From NCBI GenBank assembly GCA_009731375.1, contig BJOX01000152.1, positions 57,227 through 97,845 on the forward strand: DNA of 40,619 nt. Reading direction: 5' to 3'. Source of the DNA: Paulinella micropora (lineage: Eukaryota; Cercozoa; Imbricatea; Euglyphida). The position numbers were made by a program, and so were the translations under genes. This document shows, piece after piece, positions 9,302 to 17,680 of this stretch (its first letter is position 1; each line of letters begins with the position of its first letter). The notes under the pieces are model-generated. The model was given only the letters and a program-made list of their open reading frames with translations. It ran no database searches and had not been told where the DNA came from.

Positions 9302-9550
9302 GCATTCATGTAGCTGTATTTTATACCAAGAAGCATCACCAGCACACATCAAAGGTAAAGCCTCATCCCATCCGACACACCAATCGCTCATCGGCTTATA
9401 CACACATTTAAATTTTGTTTCTATTCCTTTTTGAATACAATAAAGACAACTTTCATTTTTTTTATCGCTAACTCGTGAATAGAAATCACAAGCAGTCCGA
9501 GCAGAAATATTAATTAATAAAAAGTTTATGAGCAGTAATATAGAGAGCAT
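9290..9550 (-). CDS. Secreted Cys-rich PSI-like protein, second copy
   Basis: Identical to the product of 4572-4832 on the minus strand; ATG at 9550, signal peptide and seven cysteines preserved. Confidence 0.5.
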   Translation of the reverse strand: MLSILLLINFLLINISARTACDFYSRVSDKKNESCLYCIQKGIETKFKCVYKPMSDWCVGWDEALPLMCAGDASWYKIQLHECSLL

Positions 9551-9926
9551 CACAATGACTGACTATAAATTCCAGAAGATTATTTTTCTGAGTAATGATT
9601 TTCCAGGAGGTGCGGGCGGTAGCAAAACATTTGACAAAACCATAAAATTGAACTTTACCCCAACTAGAATGAATGTTAAGTATATACACTATATGAATGA
9701 TATGACTGAAACGAAAACAAAAATTCTTCATATGGACCGCATTGGAATTATTGGCACATTCGCAGACAGCAACGTCGCAAACATTTCCAATCTTAGCTAC
9801 AACTTGGGGATAATTAATTGGACCGACGGACAATACAGTTTTAGAGTGCTTAAAACGGACAATGGTAGTATTGAGACTGACCTCTTGGGTGGAAGAATTG
9901 TTATTTGTTTGGAATTTCTCGCATAA
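9528..9926 (+). CDS. Unknown beta-rich 132-residue protein, second copy
   Basis: Identical to the product of 4810-5208; alternative ATG at 9564. Confidence 0.6.
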   Translation: MSSNIESITMTDYKFQKIIFLSNDFPGGAGGSKTFDKTIKLNFTPTRMNVKYIHYMNDMTETKTKILHMDRIGIIGTFADSNVANISNLSYNLGIINWTDGQYSFRVLKTDNGSIETDLLGGRIVICLEFLA

Positions 9927-9941
9927 TAAAAATATAGAGTG

Positions 9942-10763
9942 ATGGAAAAAATAAATAATGTAAAGGTGAAACCAGTCAAGCAAAACGGAGATGGCGACAA
10001 GTTGGCAAAAGGACATAACTTATTTGATGAACCGTATGCCAATATTTTTCTTCTCGCTCGCAAGAAGAGTGGCAAGACGACCGCACTGTTTGAAATCCTG
10101 AAACGAACGACGGACAAAAAGACCCGTATTGTTATTATTGCCAGCACGATACACAAAGACCACATCTACAAAGAAATGGTTAAGCACTTCAAGAAGAAGG
10201 GCAACCCAATGGCGATATACACATATTTGAAAACGGATGGACTGTCTGTTATTGATTACGAGTTAGACAAGCTGAATAAACCCGACGAAGAGCAAGAAGA
10301 AGGCGAGATTGTTCAAGACGAGAAAGAAGAACCGAAGCCGAAGTTTCTTTATTTTGGTAAAGAGGAAGAGAAGAAACAGGGACAAGCCCCAGCGGAGAGA
10401 CCGAGCAAATACATTACACCAGAAGTCGTGTTCGTGCTAGACGATTTAGGTAGTGGGTTGAGGGATAAGTCTGTGAGCGACCTGTTAAAGAAAAACCGCC
10501 ACTACAAGTCAAAGGTGATTATGAGCTCGCAGTATCTTAACGACCTAAAACCTGAGGCGATTAAACAATTAGACTACCTTCTTATTTTTCCTGGTCAGAG
10601 TGTTGATAAAATTGAACTCGTGTATAAACATTTAGACCTCGGCTACGACCTAGACTACTTCATTGAAAAATACCACGAGGCTACAAAGGAACGGTTTAAC
10701 TTTTTGTATGTGGATGCGGTATCGGACGAGCTAAGGCAGAATTTTAACAAAAGATTTTTGTAA
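9942..10763 (+). CDS. A32-like packaging ATPase, second copy
   Basis: Identical to 5224-6045, with SGKTT Walker A and VLDDLG Walker B. In the merged genome there is one ATPase gene. Confidence 0.9.
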   Translation: MEKINNVKVKPVKQNGDGDKLAKGHNLFDEPYANIFLLARKKSGKTTALFEILKRTTDKKTRIVIIASTIHKDHIYKEMVKHFKKKGNPMAIYTYLKTDGLSVIDYELDKLNKPDEEQEEGEIVQDEKEEPKPKFLYFGKEEEKKQGQAPAERPSKYITPEVVFVLDDLGSGLRDKSVSDLLKKNRHYKSKVIMSSQYLNDLKPEAIKQLDYLLIFPGQSVDKIELVYKHLDLGYDLDYFIEKYHEATKERFNFLYVDAVSDELRQNFNKRFL

Positions 10764-10823
10764 CAAAAAAATCACTCGTTATTTTTTTTATATATTATTT
10801 ATTTTTTTCAGAACATTATATAG

Positions 10824-11141
10824 ATGCCAACATCGCCAGTAATTATTTCAAGACCATCAGGTTACAACATCAGCTACAATCCTTCAATGCCCCAGAAAGG
10901 AGGTGCGAAGAACAAGAAGAATGGAAAAAAGAAATGATGTCAGAAAGGAGGAAAAGTAAATTGGAAGAAGGTAGGACAAGCCATATTGGATGCTAATAGT
11001 TTTATTAAAAAGAATAAATTGGTTTCAAAGGGTGCTACTTTTCTTAACGACATTGGAGTGCCATATGCTGGAAAGGTTGCGATGGCGGCGGCCAAACAGG
11101 GATACGGAAAGCAACGAGGCGGAGCAGTCAAATTTCGGTAG
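10824..11141 (+). pseudogene. Small basic protein with in-frame TGA, second copy
   Basis: Counterpart of 6106-6423 with the same TGA (10935-10937) and terminal TAG. Since two separately assembled contigs share the TGA, a simple consensus error is less likely. Confidence 0.6.
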
Positions 11142-11171
11142 GGACAAGCCCCTACAACCCCCTGGTGGGTT
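11138..11171 (+). terminator. Double GC hairpin, second copy
   Basis: Counterpart of 6420-6453, overlapping the TAG of the basic-protein gene. Confidence 0.5.
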
Positions 11172-11223
11172 CAAATAAAAAACTAAACCTTCTATTATTT
11201 TTTTTACTAATAATATATACAAT

Positions 11224-12927
11224 ATGAAGACCAAAACTCGTGGAGGTGCGGAGGCGAAGTCTCTGCGAAAACAACGACTGCCGAGGATATACAGAACCAA
11301 AGATGGCCGACCATATATTAAAGTGAAAGGGGAGCCTCGCAAGCGAGGCGTTCGCACACGTGCGACGAAACGAGCATATCTCAACTTTGGCGAGAAAACG
11401 AATGACCTTTCAACACTTCAAATCGTTAAACTATTTTTGAAATATATGGGGAAGACGAAAACAAAGAATAAACGAAAGACGAAAGAGCGAATAGTTAAGT
11501 CCGAATTTGACCGTCTTGAATACGAGAACCGCAACCAGATACAAGACAACTTACAGAAAAAATATGACCTGATACACGAGCAGGAAGAAAAGGAAAAGAA
11601 GAAAAGGGATGAGATAGAAGAAGAAAAGAAAAGGTTGCAAATAAAAGAAATCAAAGACCTTGAAGATAAAGAAGAAGAAAAGAAAAGAAGAGAGAGGAAG
11701 GAGGATGCTGAAATGAAGGAAAGACAAGAAGAAAAGAAAAGAGAGATTAAGAGGTTGAAACGAATAAATGAAGAACTCAGAGATTTCCAAAAAACTAAAA
11801 GGCTCTTATTAATGCCACCAGACCAAAACAAACCACAACGAGCACGAAAAAAACCTCCATGGTCTGACACCAAGGTAGAAGATGTAACTCAACAATGGAA
11901 TGCGAACATAAGTAAGATTGAGCATTTACAGCGAGAAAAAATAGTTAAAGAGATGGTTGAAAGTTCTGTCCAGAGTAGAGGTGATAGAAAAAAAACTAAC
12001 AAACAAATCGTTCAAGATTTAGAAAAAGCTGGTATTGTAGTTATCCGTGTCAAGGGGGGAAAAGTTGTTAATTACAAAAAGACTTTACAACAATTTTTAA
12101 TCAAACACGAAACAACTAAAAAAATCAAAACACCAGAGGAAGGATGGGCTTCATTTAATGCTTGGATAGAAAAGAAAAGGAAGCAGGCAGAACAAAAACA
12201 ACCACAACCAGGACCACAACCACAACCACAACAACAACAACAACCAGAACCACAACAACAACCAGAACCACAACCAGGACCACAACCACAACCACAACCA
12301 CAACAACCAGAACCACAACCAGAAGAACAACCAGGACCAGAAGAACAGCCACCAGCAGGCGATGAGGATGCTAAAAAATTAATATTAGATTTACAAAATA
12401 TGCCGCAGTTAGAAGATGACCAAAGTGGGGAAGGATATCGCGGGCTAATGACGGATGAAATAGACAACATTATGAAAAAGCACGATTGGTATTTGGGAAC
12501 AGTAGCCAGCGACGAAATAAACAAACTGAAACCAGAAAAAAGAAAGAAGTATGGTTTTATAATGAACTTGGATAAGTCTAGCCAACCAGGCTCACATTGG
12601 ATTGCTGTTTGGATTGACACCATTAAAGACGACTCTATTGAAATCTACGACCCTCTCGCACTGTATAAGCCGACTGAGCTATTTCTACACCAAATGAAAC
12701 AACTTATTGAAAAGAGTAAGCCGAACACATACCTGCTTATGAAGGTTAATCAAGTTAAGAACCAAAGCGACACAACGGATACCTGCGGATGGCATAGTAT
12801 TAGGTTTTTGTTAGAGCGGGCGAAAGGTAATCGCTTTAAATTTGCTAGCGGTTGGACTGATTTGAAGGAGAAGGAAGCGGAGGAGTTGAAAGCCCAGAAC
12901 GGCTACGGCTTTGACACTTTCATTTAG
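11224..12927 (+). CDS. Adenovirus-type (adenain/Ulp1-like) cysteine protease with long coiled-coil and P/Q-rich N-terminus
   Basis: 567 residues. Residues 1-75 are very basic (TKTRGGAEAKSLRKQR). Residues 75-200 form a Lys/Glu-rich coiled coil, and about 320-380 is a Pro/Gln repeat linker. The catalytic domain occupies the last 190 residues: His458 in GSHWIAVWID, Asp476 in EIYDPLALY, Gln514 in KNQSDTTDT and Cys521 in TCGWHSIRFL, in the His-Asp-Gln-Cys order of adenovirus and SUMO-type proteases. Such enzymes cleave capsid and core precursors during maturation. Adenovirus protease is only about 200 residues, so this copy carries about 370 extra N-terminal residues that could bind DNA or scaffold. 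A GC hairpin follows the stop directly. Confidence 0.9.
   Translation: MKTKTRGGAEAKSLRKQRLPRIYRTKDGRPYIKVKGEPRKRGVRTRATKRAYLNFGEKTNDLSTLQIVKLFLKYMGKTKTKNKRKTKERIVKSEFDRLEYENRNQIQDNLQKKYDLIHEQEEKEKKKRDEIEEEKKRLQIKEIKDLEDKEEEKKRRERKEDAEMKERQEEKKREIKRLKRINEELRDFQKTKRLLLMPPDQNKPQRARKKPPWSDTKVEDVTQQWNANISKIEHLQREKIVKEMVESSVQSRGDRKKTNKQIVQDLEKAGIVVIRVKGGKVVNYKKTLQQFLIKHETTKKIKTPEEGWASFNAWIEKKRKQAEQKQPQPGPQPQPQQQQQPEPQQQPEPQPGPQPQPQPQQPEPQPEEQPGPEEQPPAGDEDAKKLILDLQNMPQLEDDQSGEGYRGLMTDEIDNIMKKHDWYLGTVASDEINKLKPEKRKKYGFIMNLDKSSQPGSHWIAVWIDTIKDDSIEIYDPLALYKPTELFLHQMKQLIEKSKPNTYLLMKVNQVKNQSDTTDTCGWHSIRFLLERAKGNRFKFASGWTDLKEKEAEELKAQNGYGFDTFI
12187..12355 (+). repeat. Pro/Gln codon repeat in the protease linker
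   Basis: Degenerate repeat built from CCACAACCA and CCAGAACCA units, coding for PQPQ, PEPQ and PGPQ. It separates the coiled coil from the protease domain and is a likely site of length variation. Confidence 0.8.
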
Positions 12928-12958
12928 CAGGGGCAAGCCCCCGCACCCCCACAAGTGG
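12927..12958 (+). terminator. GC hairpins after the protease stop codon
   Basis: GCAGGGGCAAGCCCCCGC (12927-12944; 4-bp GGGG/CCCC core stem with loop CAAG, extended after a mismatch) and then CCACAAGTGG (12949-12958). It shares the GGGxCAAGCCCC core and order with the hairpins at 6420-6453. Confidence 0.5.
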
Positions 12959-13018
12959 TTTGAAGTAATTAAAAAACAAAAAAATATATTTTCTATTATA
13001 TATCCAAAAAGTCGGGTC

Positions 13019-13033
13019 GTAGGGTGTCCCTAC
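13019..13033 (+). promoter_or_regulatory. Perfect hairpin in the 5' leader of the penton gene
   Basis: GTAGGGTGTCCCTAC: 6-bp stem, 3-base loop, ending one base before the ATG at 13035. It could affect translation start, or be a 3'-end signal of the upstream transcript; function inferred. Confidence 0.4.
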
Positions 13034-13034
13034 A

Positions 13035-13847
13035 ATGGAATATAGGGGAGGCAGAAGCTCTAACATTTACTATGTCAATAGCAAAAATAGGATAAATGGC
13101 ACAGACAGCGACTTTACACACTCCATTGATATGAAATCGCTAGACAACCCTACACGCTGTAAAATTTTACATATCTATGTGCCGAAGTCGTATTACTCTG
13201 TGGCAAGTCCTTATAATACTTTTACTCTGAGTGAAGATGGATTTGAGGCTCTGATTACGATACCCGATGGCAACTACACGATGAACAACTTAAAAAATAA
13301 ACTGGCTGAGGTGCTAACGGCAGACAGCCCAAACGACTACACATATACCGTTACGAGCAACAACACAAACACCGACCCAGAAGACGGCAAGCTATTATTT
13401 ACCGTAGCGAACAATGGAGGCATCCAACCGCGGTTTATATTTGACACCGAAACACGTATCCACGAAGTAATGGGTTTTGACCGCGACTCAACATATTTCT
13501 TTGCTAACAATTCCATTAGGTCGCCGAATGTCATAATCTTGACAGGTGAAAAAACCTTGTATTTACAGTCAGATTTAGTAGGCGAAGGCGATAATCACGT
13601 GCTCCAAGAAATATACACAGCGAATGAAATCCCGTTCGGCTCTGTTATCTACGACGGCTCGGGCAGTGAATACGGCAAACGGTTATCTACTAGTTCAAGC
13701 AATGTGTATCGGTTTTACTTGACTGACGAAAACGACCAACCAGTTAATCTCAACGGTTTGGGCATTGTAATGACATTGTTGATTTACAGGGAAACGAATT
13801 ATTTTAATTTATTTACATCATTTTTCAATTTGTTAAAATCTAGATAA
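13035..13847 (+). CDS. Minor capsid protein (penton-like, single jelly roll)
   Basis: 270 residues. The N-terminal pattern (IYYVNSKNRINGTDSDFTHS, then KILHIYVPKSYYSV and NTFTLSEDG) matches the penton/minor capsid proteins of Polinton-like viruses and virophages: a short basic tail, then YxxNSxxRxxGTxSDF and an alternating beta-strand body. It lies directly before the MCP gene, the usual order in this lineage. In related viruses pentamers of this protein fill the capsid vertices. Length is in the expected 250-350 range. The last 20 or so residues are hydrophobic/aromatic (NYFNLFTSFFNLL), unusual for a penton C-terminus and possibly altered there. Confidence 0.78.
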   Translation: MEYRGGRSSNIYYVNSKNRINGTDSDFTHSIDMKSLDNPTRCKILHIYVPKSYYSVASPYNTFTLSEDGFEALITIPDGNYTMNNLKNKLAEVLTADSPNDYTYTVTSNNTNTDPEDGKLLFTVANNGGIQPRFIFDTETRIHEVMGFDRDSTYFFANNSIRSPNVIILTGEKTLYLQSDLVGEGDNHVLQEIYTANEIPFGSVIYDGSGSEYGKRLSTSSSNVYRFYLTDENDQPVNLNGLGIVMTLLIYRETNYFNLFTSFFNLLKSR

Positions 13848-13863
13848 TTAATTTTAATTTTAG

Positions 13864-13895
13864 AATTATTTATTTTTCTCGTATTAGAATATAAG
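13864..13895 (+). promoter_or_regulatory. Putative promoter of the MCP gene
   Basis: AATTATTTATTTTT (13864-13877), 8 bases, then AGAATATAAG (13886-13895). This is the same two-part pattern as at 6076-6105 and 16788-16815; here a purine-rich leader of 25 bases follows before the ATG. Confidence 0.5.
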
Positions 13896-13920
13896 ACAAC
13901 CGAAAAAAGAGGAAAAACAA

Positions 13921-15447
13921 ATGCCTACACAACACGGAGGCGAACTAGATTTTAGCAGGACTGACTACATCAGTGCTTCTTATCGCTTGAATAAGCTTAC
14001 CCCTCGTGAGGGTTCTATTACTGTCACTGTGAGCACCGCAGGAGGACAGGAAAGCAACTTTGACCTTATCAGTTGCCCGTTTAACTTGGCTCGCTCAGTT
14101 TTGAGTTTTAATTATGCCCCAGATGCGAAGGCGGCGAACTACAATAAATGCTTTATGGACTGCTTGGCCCCGATTAGGCAGATACAATTGATTACGAGAG
14201 GTGGTGTTTATCTTTGCGACATTAACGAAGTCGGAAATATCACTAAGATGATTTGGAAACCCGAAACCTCCATTGACGATTTACTCGCTTTGGAAAACCA
14301 CGACAATGGAAGTGGAGCTGGTTGTATGCTTCAAAAGTGTAATGCTACAACTACATTTCAACCCGCTAGCGATGCTACAAGGTTGGCCGCATTACAAACA
14401 GCCTTGACCGCTTCGGCAGTAGCAGGAAATGCGGCGGGGCAGATTGATGCGGGAATTGATGTTGCTAAGGCTCAGGTTCAGGCAGCATTAAAGGCTTGGA
14501 TGGCACAACCCTCCACAAATGCTCGCCGACACGATGATGCCCTTATTGCGAATGAGACTGGCACGAGTAAGTTCGTTAATGTTGCTTTTAATGAGGCTAA
14601 GTATTTCTCAGCTGGAACTATTAACAATGCCAGCCCAAGTGTTAATGTTAAGATTAATCTTGGAATGCTTTACAATACTATTTTCGCTCTGGATAAAACT
14701 ATTATGTTTCCAGAAATTTTGACTATGCGAATTGTTTGGCAACAGACACCCAAAATCTTTTATTACAACAATGATGCTCTTTCCACTGGCGGAGGCACTG
14801 TTGCGGCGGCGGATTCAAATGTTACTATTACTAATCTTAGCCTGTTCTTAGCTGTTGAAACTAACCCCGATGTCGTTCAATCAATTCAACAGAAGATTAT
14901 GAGCCCCGAAGGTATGAGCTTCAACATTGATTATTCTTATTTGTATAAAAACACTGTCGGGCTCGCTTCAACTTCTCAAAATGTTATCCTTAGATTTGAC
15001 AGAGGCCACGGACGACGAATTAAGAAGATTTATCATTCCGTATTCAACACAGCCGAAAATAAAAACACTGCCTACGACAATAGCAACCTGCTCGGTTCTA
15101 AGGTTAATACTTTTTATACCACACTAGACGGGGCACGACTTCAAGAATTCAATGTTGATTGTCAAACTGGAAAACTAGAAGACTATATGTATCTTAAACC
15201 GAAGTTGGAAGGCTCTTCTTTGATGAATAGCAATGTTTATCAATACAACTGGGTTTGGTGCGATAGCTTTGACAATACTCGCCCGCTGTGGAGCAAGGAC
15301 CAAAATGAAATCAGTGGACTATCCCTAGACACCGAGCGACGATGGGAGTTTATTGCTACAACTGCGAATATTGCGGCCAATCATTACACATTTGTCGTAA
15401 CTCAGCAAGAAGTAAATGTTAAGAACGGCACCATTACTAGAAATTAA
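13921..15447 (+). CDS. Double-jelly-roll major capsid protein
   Basis: 508 residues with no internal stops. Features fitting Polinton-like/virophage MCPs are an N-terminus with FSRTDYISASYRLN, beta-strand-rich halves separated near the middle, the MRIVWQQTPKIFYYNND stretch, and a C-terminus rich in Asn/Thr strands (HYTFVVTQQEVNVKNG). Position after the penton gene and length (typical 450-650) support the call. Trimers of this protein would form the pseudo-hexameric capsomers. The leader is purine-rich and separate from the promoter-like motif. Called from pattern, neighbours and size; a structure prediction would settle it. Confidence 0.8.
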   Translation: MPTQHGGELDFSRTDYISASYRLNKLTPREGSITVTVSTAGGQESNFDLISCPFNLARSVLSFNYAPDAKAANYNKCFMDCLAPIRQIQLITRGGVYLCDINEVGNITKMIWKPETSIDDLLALENHDNGSGAGCMLQKCNATTTFQPASDATRLAALQTALTASAVAGNAAGQIDAGIDVAKAQVQAALKAWMAQPSTNARRHDDALIANETGTSKFVNVAFNEAKYFSAGTINNASPSVNVKINLGMLYNTIFALDKTIMFPEILTMRIVWQQTPKIFYYNNDALSTGGGTVAAADSNVTITNLSLFLAVETNPDVVQSIQQKIMSPEGMSFNIDYSYLYKNTVGLASTSQNVILRFDRGHGRRIKKIYHSVFNTAENKNTAYDNSNLLGSKVNTFYTTLDGARLQEFNVDCQTGKLEDYMYLKPKLEGSSLMNSNVYQYNWVWCDSFDNTRPLWSKDQNEISGLSLDTERRWEFIATTANIAANHYTFVVTQQEVNVKNGTITRN

Positions 15448-15485
15448 ACCCCGCCATTGAAGTAATAGGTTTTTAATTTTGGTAG

Positions 15486-15515
15486 ATTATTTATTTTTTT
15501 TATAATATAGGAACT
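15486..15515 (+). promoter_or_regulatory. Putative promoter of the lectin-like gene
   Basis: ATTATTTATTTTTTTT (15486-15501) followed at once by TATAATATAG before the ATG at 15516. Confidence 0.5.
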
Positions 15516-16775
15516 ATGTCCACTCATCAGCGAAATTTGATAGCACAAGATGATGGAGGGAATTTTGTTAATTTGAAATGCGGAACTTATGGAGAACTAA
15601 AAACAAAATTAACAGATGACAACTTGACAGCATTCGGTGAAATATCCACAGCACAATACACACCAATTATTCAAGAGACATTTATGTATAATGTGAATTC
15701 TGCTAAATGGGATAGTGCGATTGTTAATTCTACTATTGAAATGAAGAATTCAATGGCTAGCATATCAACGACTGCCGTGGCAGGGGCTAGCGGATACATT
15801 CAATCAAAAAAAAGAATTAAATATCGTGCTGGGATGGGAGTGTGTGTAAGATTTACCGCCTTATGGACTACAACAGAAGTTGATGGTGCTGAATATCTTT
15901 CGGCGGTGGGATTAGGTGATAGTGCTTTTACAGATGGTTTCTTCTTTGGTAGAGAAAATGGAGTAATGAGAATATATCATAACCGAGGAGGGGCAACTGT
16001 TAATTCTTATTCGCAAACAGCTTGGAATATTGATAAGGCGGATGGCAAAACATACTTACCCGTCATTGACTTTACGAAGGGTAATGTATTTCAAATTAAG
16101 TTTCAATACTTAGGATTTGGTCAAGTATCTTTCTATATTGAAAATCCAAACACGGGAGATTTTCAAATGGTTCACGCCATTCGTTATGCTAACACACAAA
16201 CTTTAACAACACTGAATAATACTACTCTACCTTTTTCAACCTATATAGCAAATGTTGGTGCTGTTGTAGCAGCTCAAAATATTAAAGTCGCTAGTGTTGG
16301 ATGCTTCATTGAAGGAACAGAAATTATAAGGGGTATTCCATTTATTTATGAAAGAACCGCCAATGCGACCAATGCTGTTGCCCACGTTTTTACAATGAGA
16401 AATAATGCGACTACGGGAGGTGGTGCTCTTACAAATTATAGTATAGTTTATCCGCGACGACTAACTATCTTAAATACGGACTCTAAGACTAGTTGTATCA
16501 TTAAAGTAATAAAAAATGCTACTCTGACTGGTGCCGTCTATGCTGAAAATAATGCTAATACAAGTCTGGTTTCGTTTGATACTACCGCGACTGTTGCTAG
16601 CGGGAATACTATTGCGGTTATCTTTGTAAATTTGAGTAGTGCTGAGACGGTTAATCTAAATGATTATGATTTGGACGATATGCTACCAGGGGAAAGATTA
16701 ACTATAACATCGCAAGCAACATCAGCTCAAACGATAAGTATTCAGTATGCTCTTACTTGGCTAGAAGACCCGTAG
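15516..16775 (+). CDS. Putative virion protein with a lectin-like (LamG/ConA-type) beta-sandwich
   Basis: 419 residues, directly after the MCP. The N-terminal half (about residues 40-270) shows AFGEISTAQYTPIIQ, a Tyr-Arg-Ala-Gly-Met-Gly-Val turn, RFTALW and GLGDSAFTDGFFFGRENG followed by MRIYHNRGG, resembling a family of lectin-like structural proteins found in large algal and amoebal viruses and some phages. The C-terminal third is Thr/Asn/Ala-rich beta sequence. No signal peptide or membrane segment. Likely capsid decoration or attachment, inferred from context; family assignment is tentative. Confidence 0.55.
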   Translation: MSTHQRNLIAQDDGGNFVNLKCGTYGELKTKLTDDNLTAFGEISTAQYTPIIQETFMYNVNSAKWDSAIVNSTIEMKNSMASISTTAVAGASGYIQSKKRIKYRAGMGVCVRFTALWTTTEVDGAEYLSAVGLGDSAFTDGFFFGRENGVMRIYHNRGGATVNSYSQTAWNIDKADGKTYLPVIDFTKGNVFQIKFQYLGFGQVSFYIENPNTGDFQMVHAIRYANTQTLTTLNNTTLPFSTYIANVGAVVAAQNIKVASVGCFIEGTEIIRGIPFIYERTANATNAVAHVFTMRNNATTGGGALTNYSIVYPRRLTILNTDSKTSCIIKVIKNATLTGAVYAENNANTSLVSFDTTATVASGNTIAVIFVNLSSAETVNLNDYDLDDMLPGERLTITSQATSAQTISIQYALTWLEDP

Positions 16776-16787
16776 ATTATTTTTAGA

Positions 16788-16815
16788 AATATTTATTTTT
16801 CCAATAGAATATACA
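16788..16815 (+). promoter_or_regulatory. Putative promoter of the zinc-protein gene
   Basis: AATATTTATTTTT (16788-16800), 5-7 bases, then GAATATACA directly before the ATG at 16816. Confidence 0.45.
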
Positions 16816-16998
16816 ATGTCGTGTAAAGAGTGCGAAAAAAAAGATGAATTAACTGCTACGGTTGATAACTACCAATTCTGCGATGAAACTTGTGCTATCG
16901 CATACTTTACAAAAAATGAAGACGATGTTAGACGGGAAAACTTAATTAAGTTCTTTACAAAGGCTAAGAAAGCCCGCGAGGAACAGCAACATAATTAA
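16816..16998 (+). CDS. Small zinc-binding protein (CxxC...CxxxC)
   Basis: 60 residues with Cys3-x2-Cys6 and Cys22-x3-Cys26 (CKEC and CDETC), spaced like a treble-clef or MYM/TRASH-type zinc finger, followed by a Lys/Arg/Glu-rich helix (FFTKAKKAREEQQ). It begins with ATG right after a promoter-like motif. Small zinc proteins of this type in viruses often regulate transcription or bind nucleic acid; function here is unknown. Confidence 0.6.
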   Translation: MSCKECEKKDELTATVDNYQFCDETCAIAYFTKNEDDVRRENLIKFFTKAKKAREEQQHN

Positions 16999-17037
16999 TT
17001 ATTTTTGTAATAATTTTTCCTAATATAATAATATAGT

Positions 17038-17673
17038 ATGTATAGTCGTAAGTTGTATGTTGTGGGTGGTAGGCGGTTTCTAACAAAAACATCTATTAAA
17101 TCCTACATAAGAAGACTGATAAGCAAATATAACGATGGTGAAGTGCTGAACCCAGAAGATGGCAATTTCGTGCGAGACCTAATAACCCATCACCCTTGTC
17201 TAAAAAATGGCATCGTTGATGTTGAAAGTAATTTGACCACGGGGAGAAAACACTTTCGTGTAGATGGTAAGCCGTTTTCGTGGAATTGTTGTGTTGACCT
17301 CATAGGCCTTAGCAAATTAAAAAAAATGGCGAGAGTGATAAAAGAAGCGAGCAGGAATACGATAAGACCGCAAATACAAGAATATCTTGACATCGTGGCT
17401 ATTGATGTATTCGTAGAACCCAGATACATATGTGAAATAAGTGGTGATATATATGAGCGGGTTGATGTCCACGTAGACCACCACTTTGACCTTATACAAT
17501 TCAAAGACATCCTTCAACAATACCTTGAAGTAAATAGAGAATTAGAAGTTGAAGACGGTTTATTGAAAGAACCGCATTTTACCAAATTTAGCGACTTTCA
17601 CAAACAGAAAGCAATACTGCGAATAATAAAAAAAGAAATCAATATAAGAGGGAAAATGTATCTCTTACGGTAA
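17038..17673 (+). CDS. DUF3223 (DCL-like) protein with a C-terminal HNH-like segment
   Basis: 211 residues. The N-terminal part (about 5-95) fits the DUF3223/DCL family: a helix (TKTSIKSYIRRLISKYNDGE), then LITHHPCLKNG, then HFRVDGKPFSWNCCVDLIG, matching the usual HP...G...F.V.DG..FS...C layout. The second half carries VDVHVDHHFDLIQFKDIL, a pattern seen after DUF3223 in some phage and algal-virus proteins and reminiscent of HNH-nuclease surroundings, though the full metal-binding set is not evident. Role is unknown; nucleic-acid processing is a guess. Confidence 0.55.
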   Translation: MYSRKLYVVGGRRFLTKTSIKSYIRRLISKYNDGEVLNPEDGNFVRDLITHHPCLKNGIVDVESNLTTGRKHFRVDGKPFSWNCCVDLIGLSKLKKMARVIKEASRNTIRPQIQEYLDIVAIDVFVEPRYICEISGDIYERVDVHVDHHFDLIQFKDILQQYLEVNRELEVEDGLLKEPHFTKFSDFHKQKAILRIIKKEINIRGKMYLLR

Positions 17674-17680
17674 ATACCTC

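Larger units (their letters stand above)
6933..11640 (+). repeat. 4,708-bp direct repeat, copy 2 (contig overlap)
   Basis: See copy 1 at 2215-6922. Every gene inside is the counterpart of one listed there, including the same two TAA and one TGA in-frame stops, which argues that both contigs come from one locus or its two alleles. Confidence 0.93.

Noticed and set aside
2215-11640. A genuine tandem duplication of the morphogenesis genes
   Set aside because: Repeat borders coincide exactly with the N gap on both sides and only one base difference was found; contig overlap explains it better.
11418-11873. Ser/Phe-rich minus-strand frames opposite the protease coiled coil
   Set aside because: Composition is the mirror of Lys/Glu codons; no independent support.
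12162-12365. Thr/Arg-rich and Val-rich frames opposite or beside the Pro/Gln linker
   Set aside because: Pure shadows of the CCACAACCA repeat in other phases.
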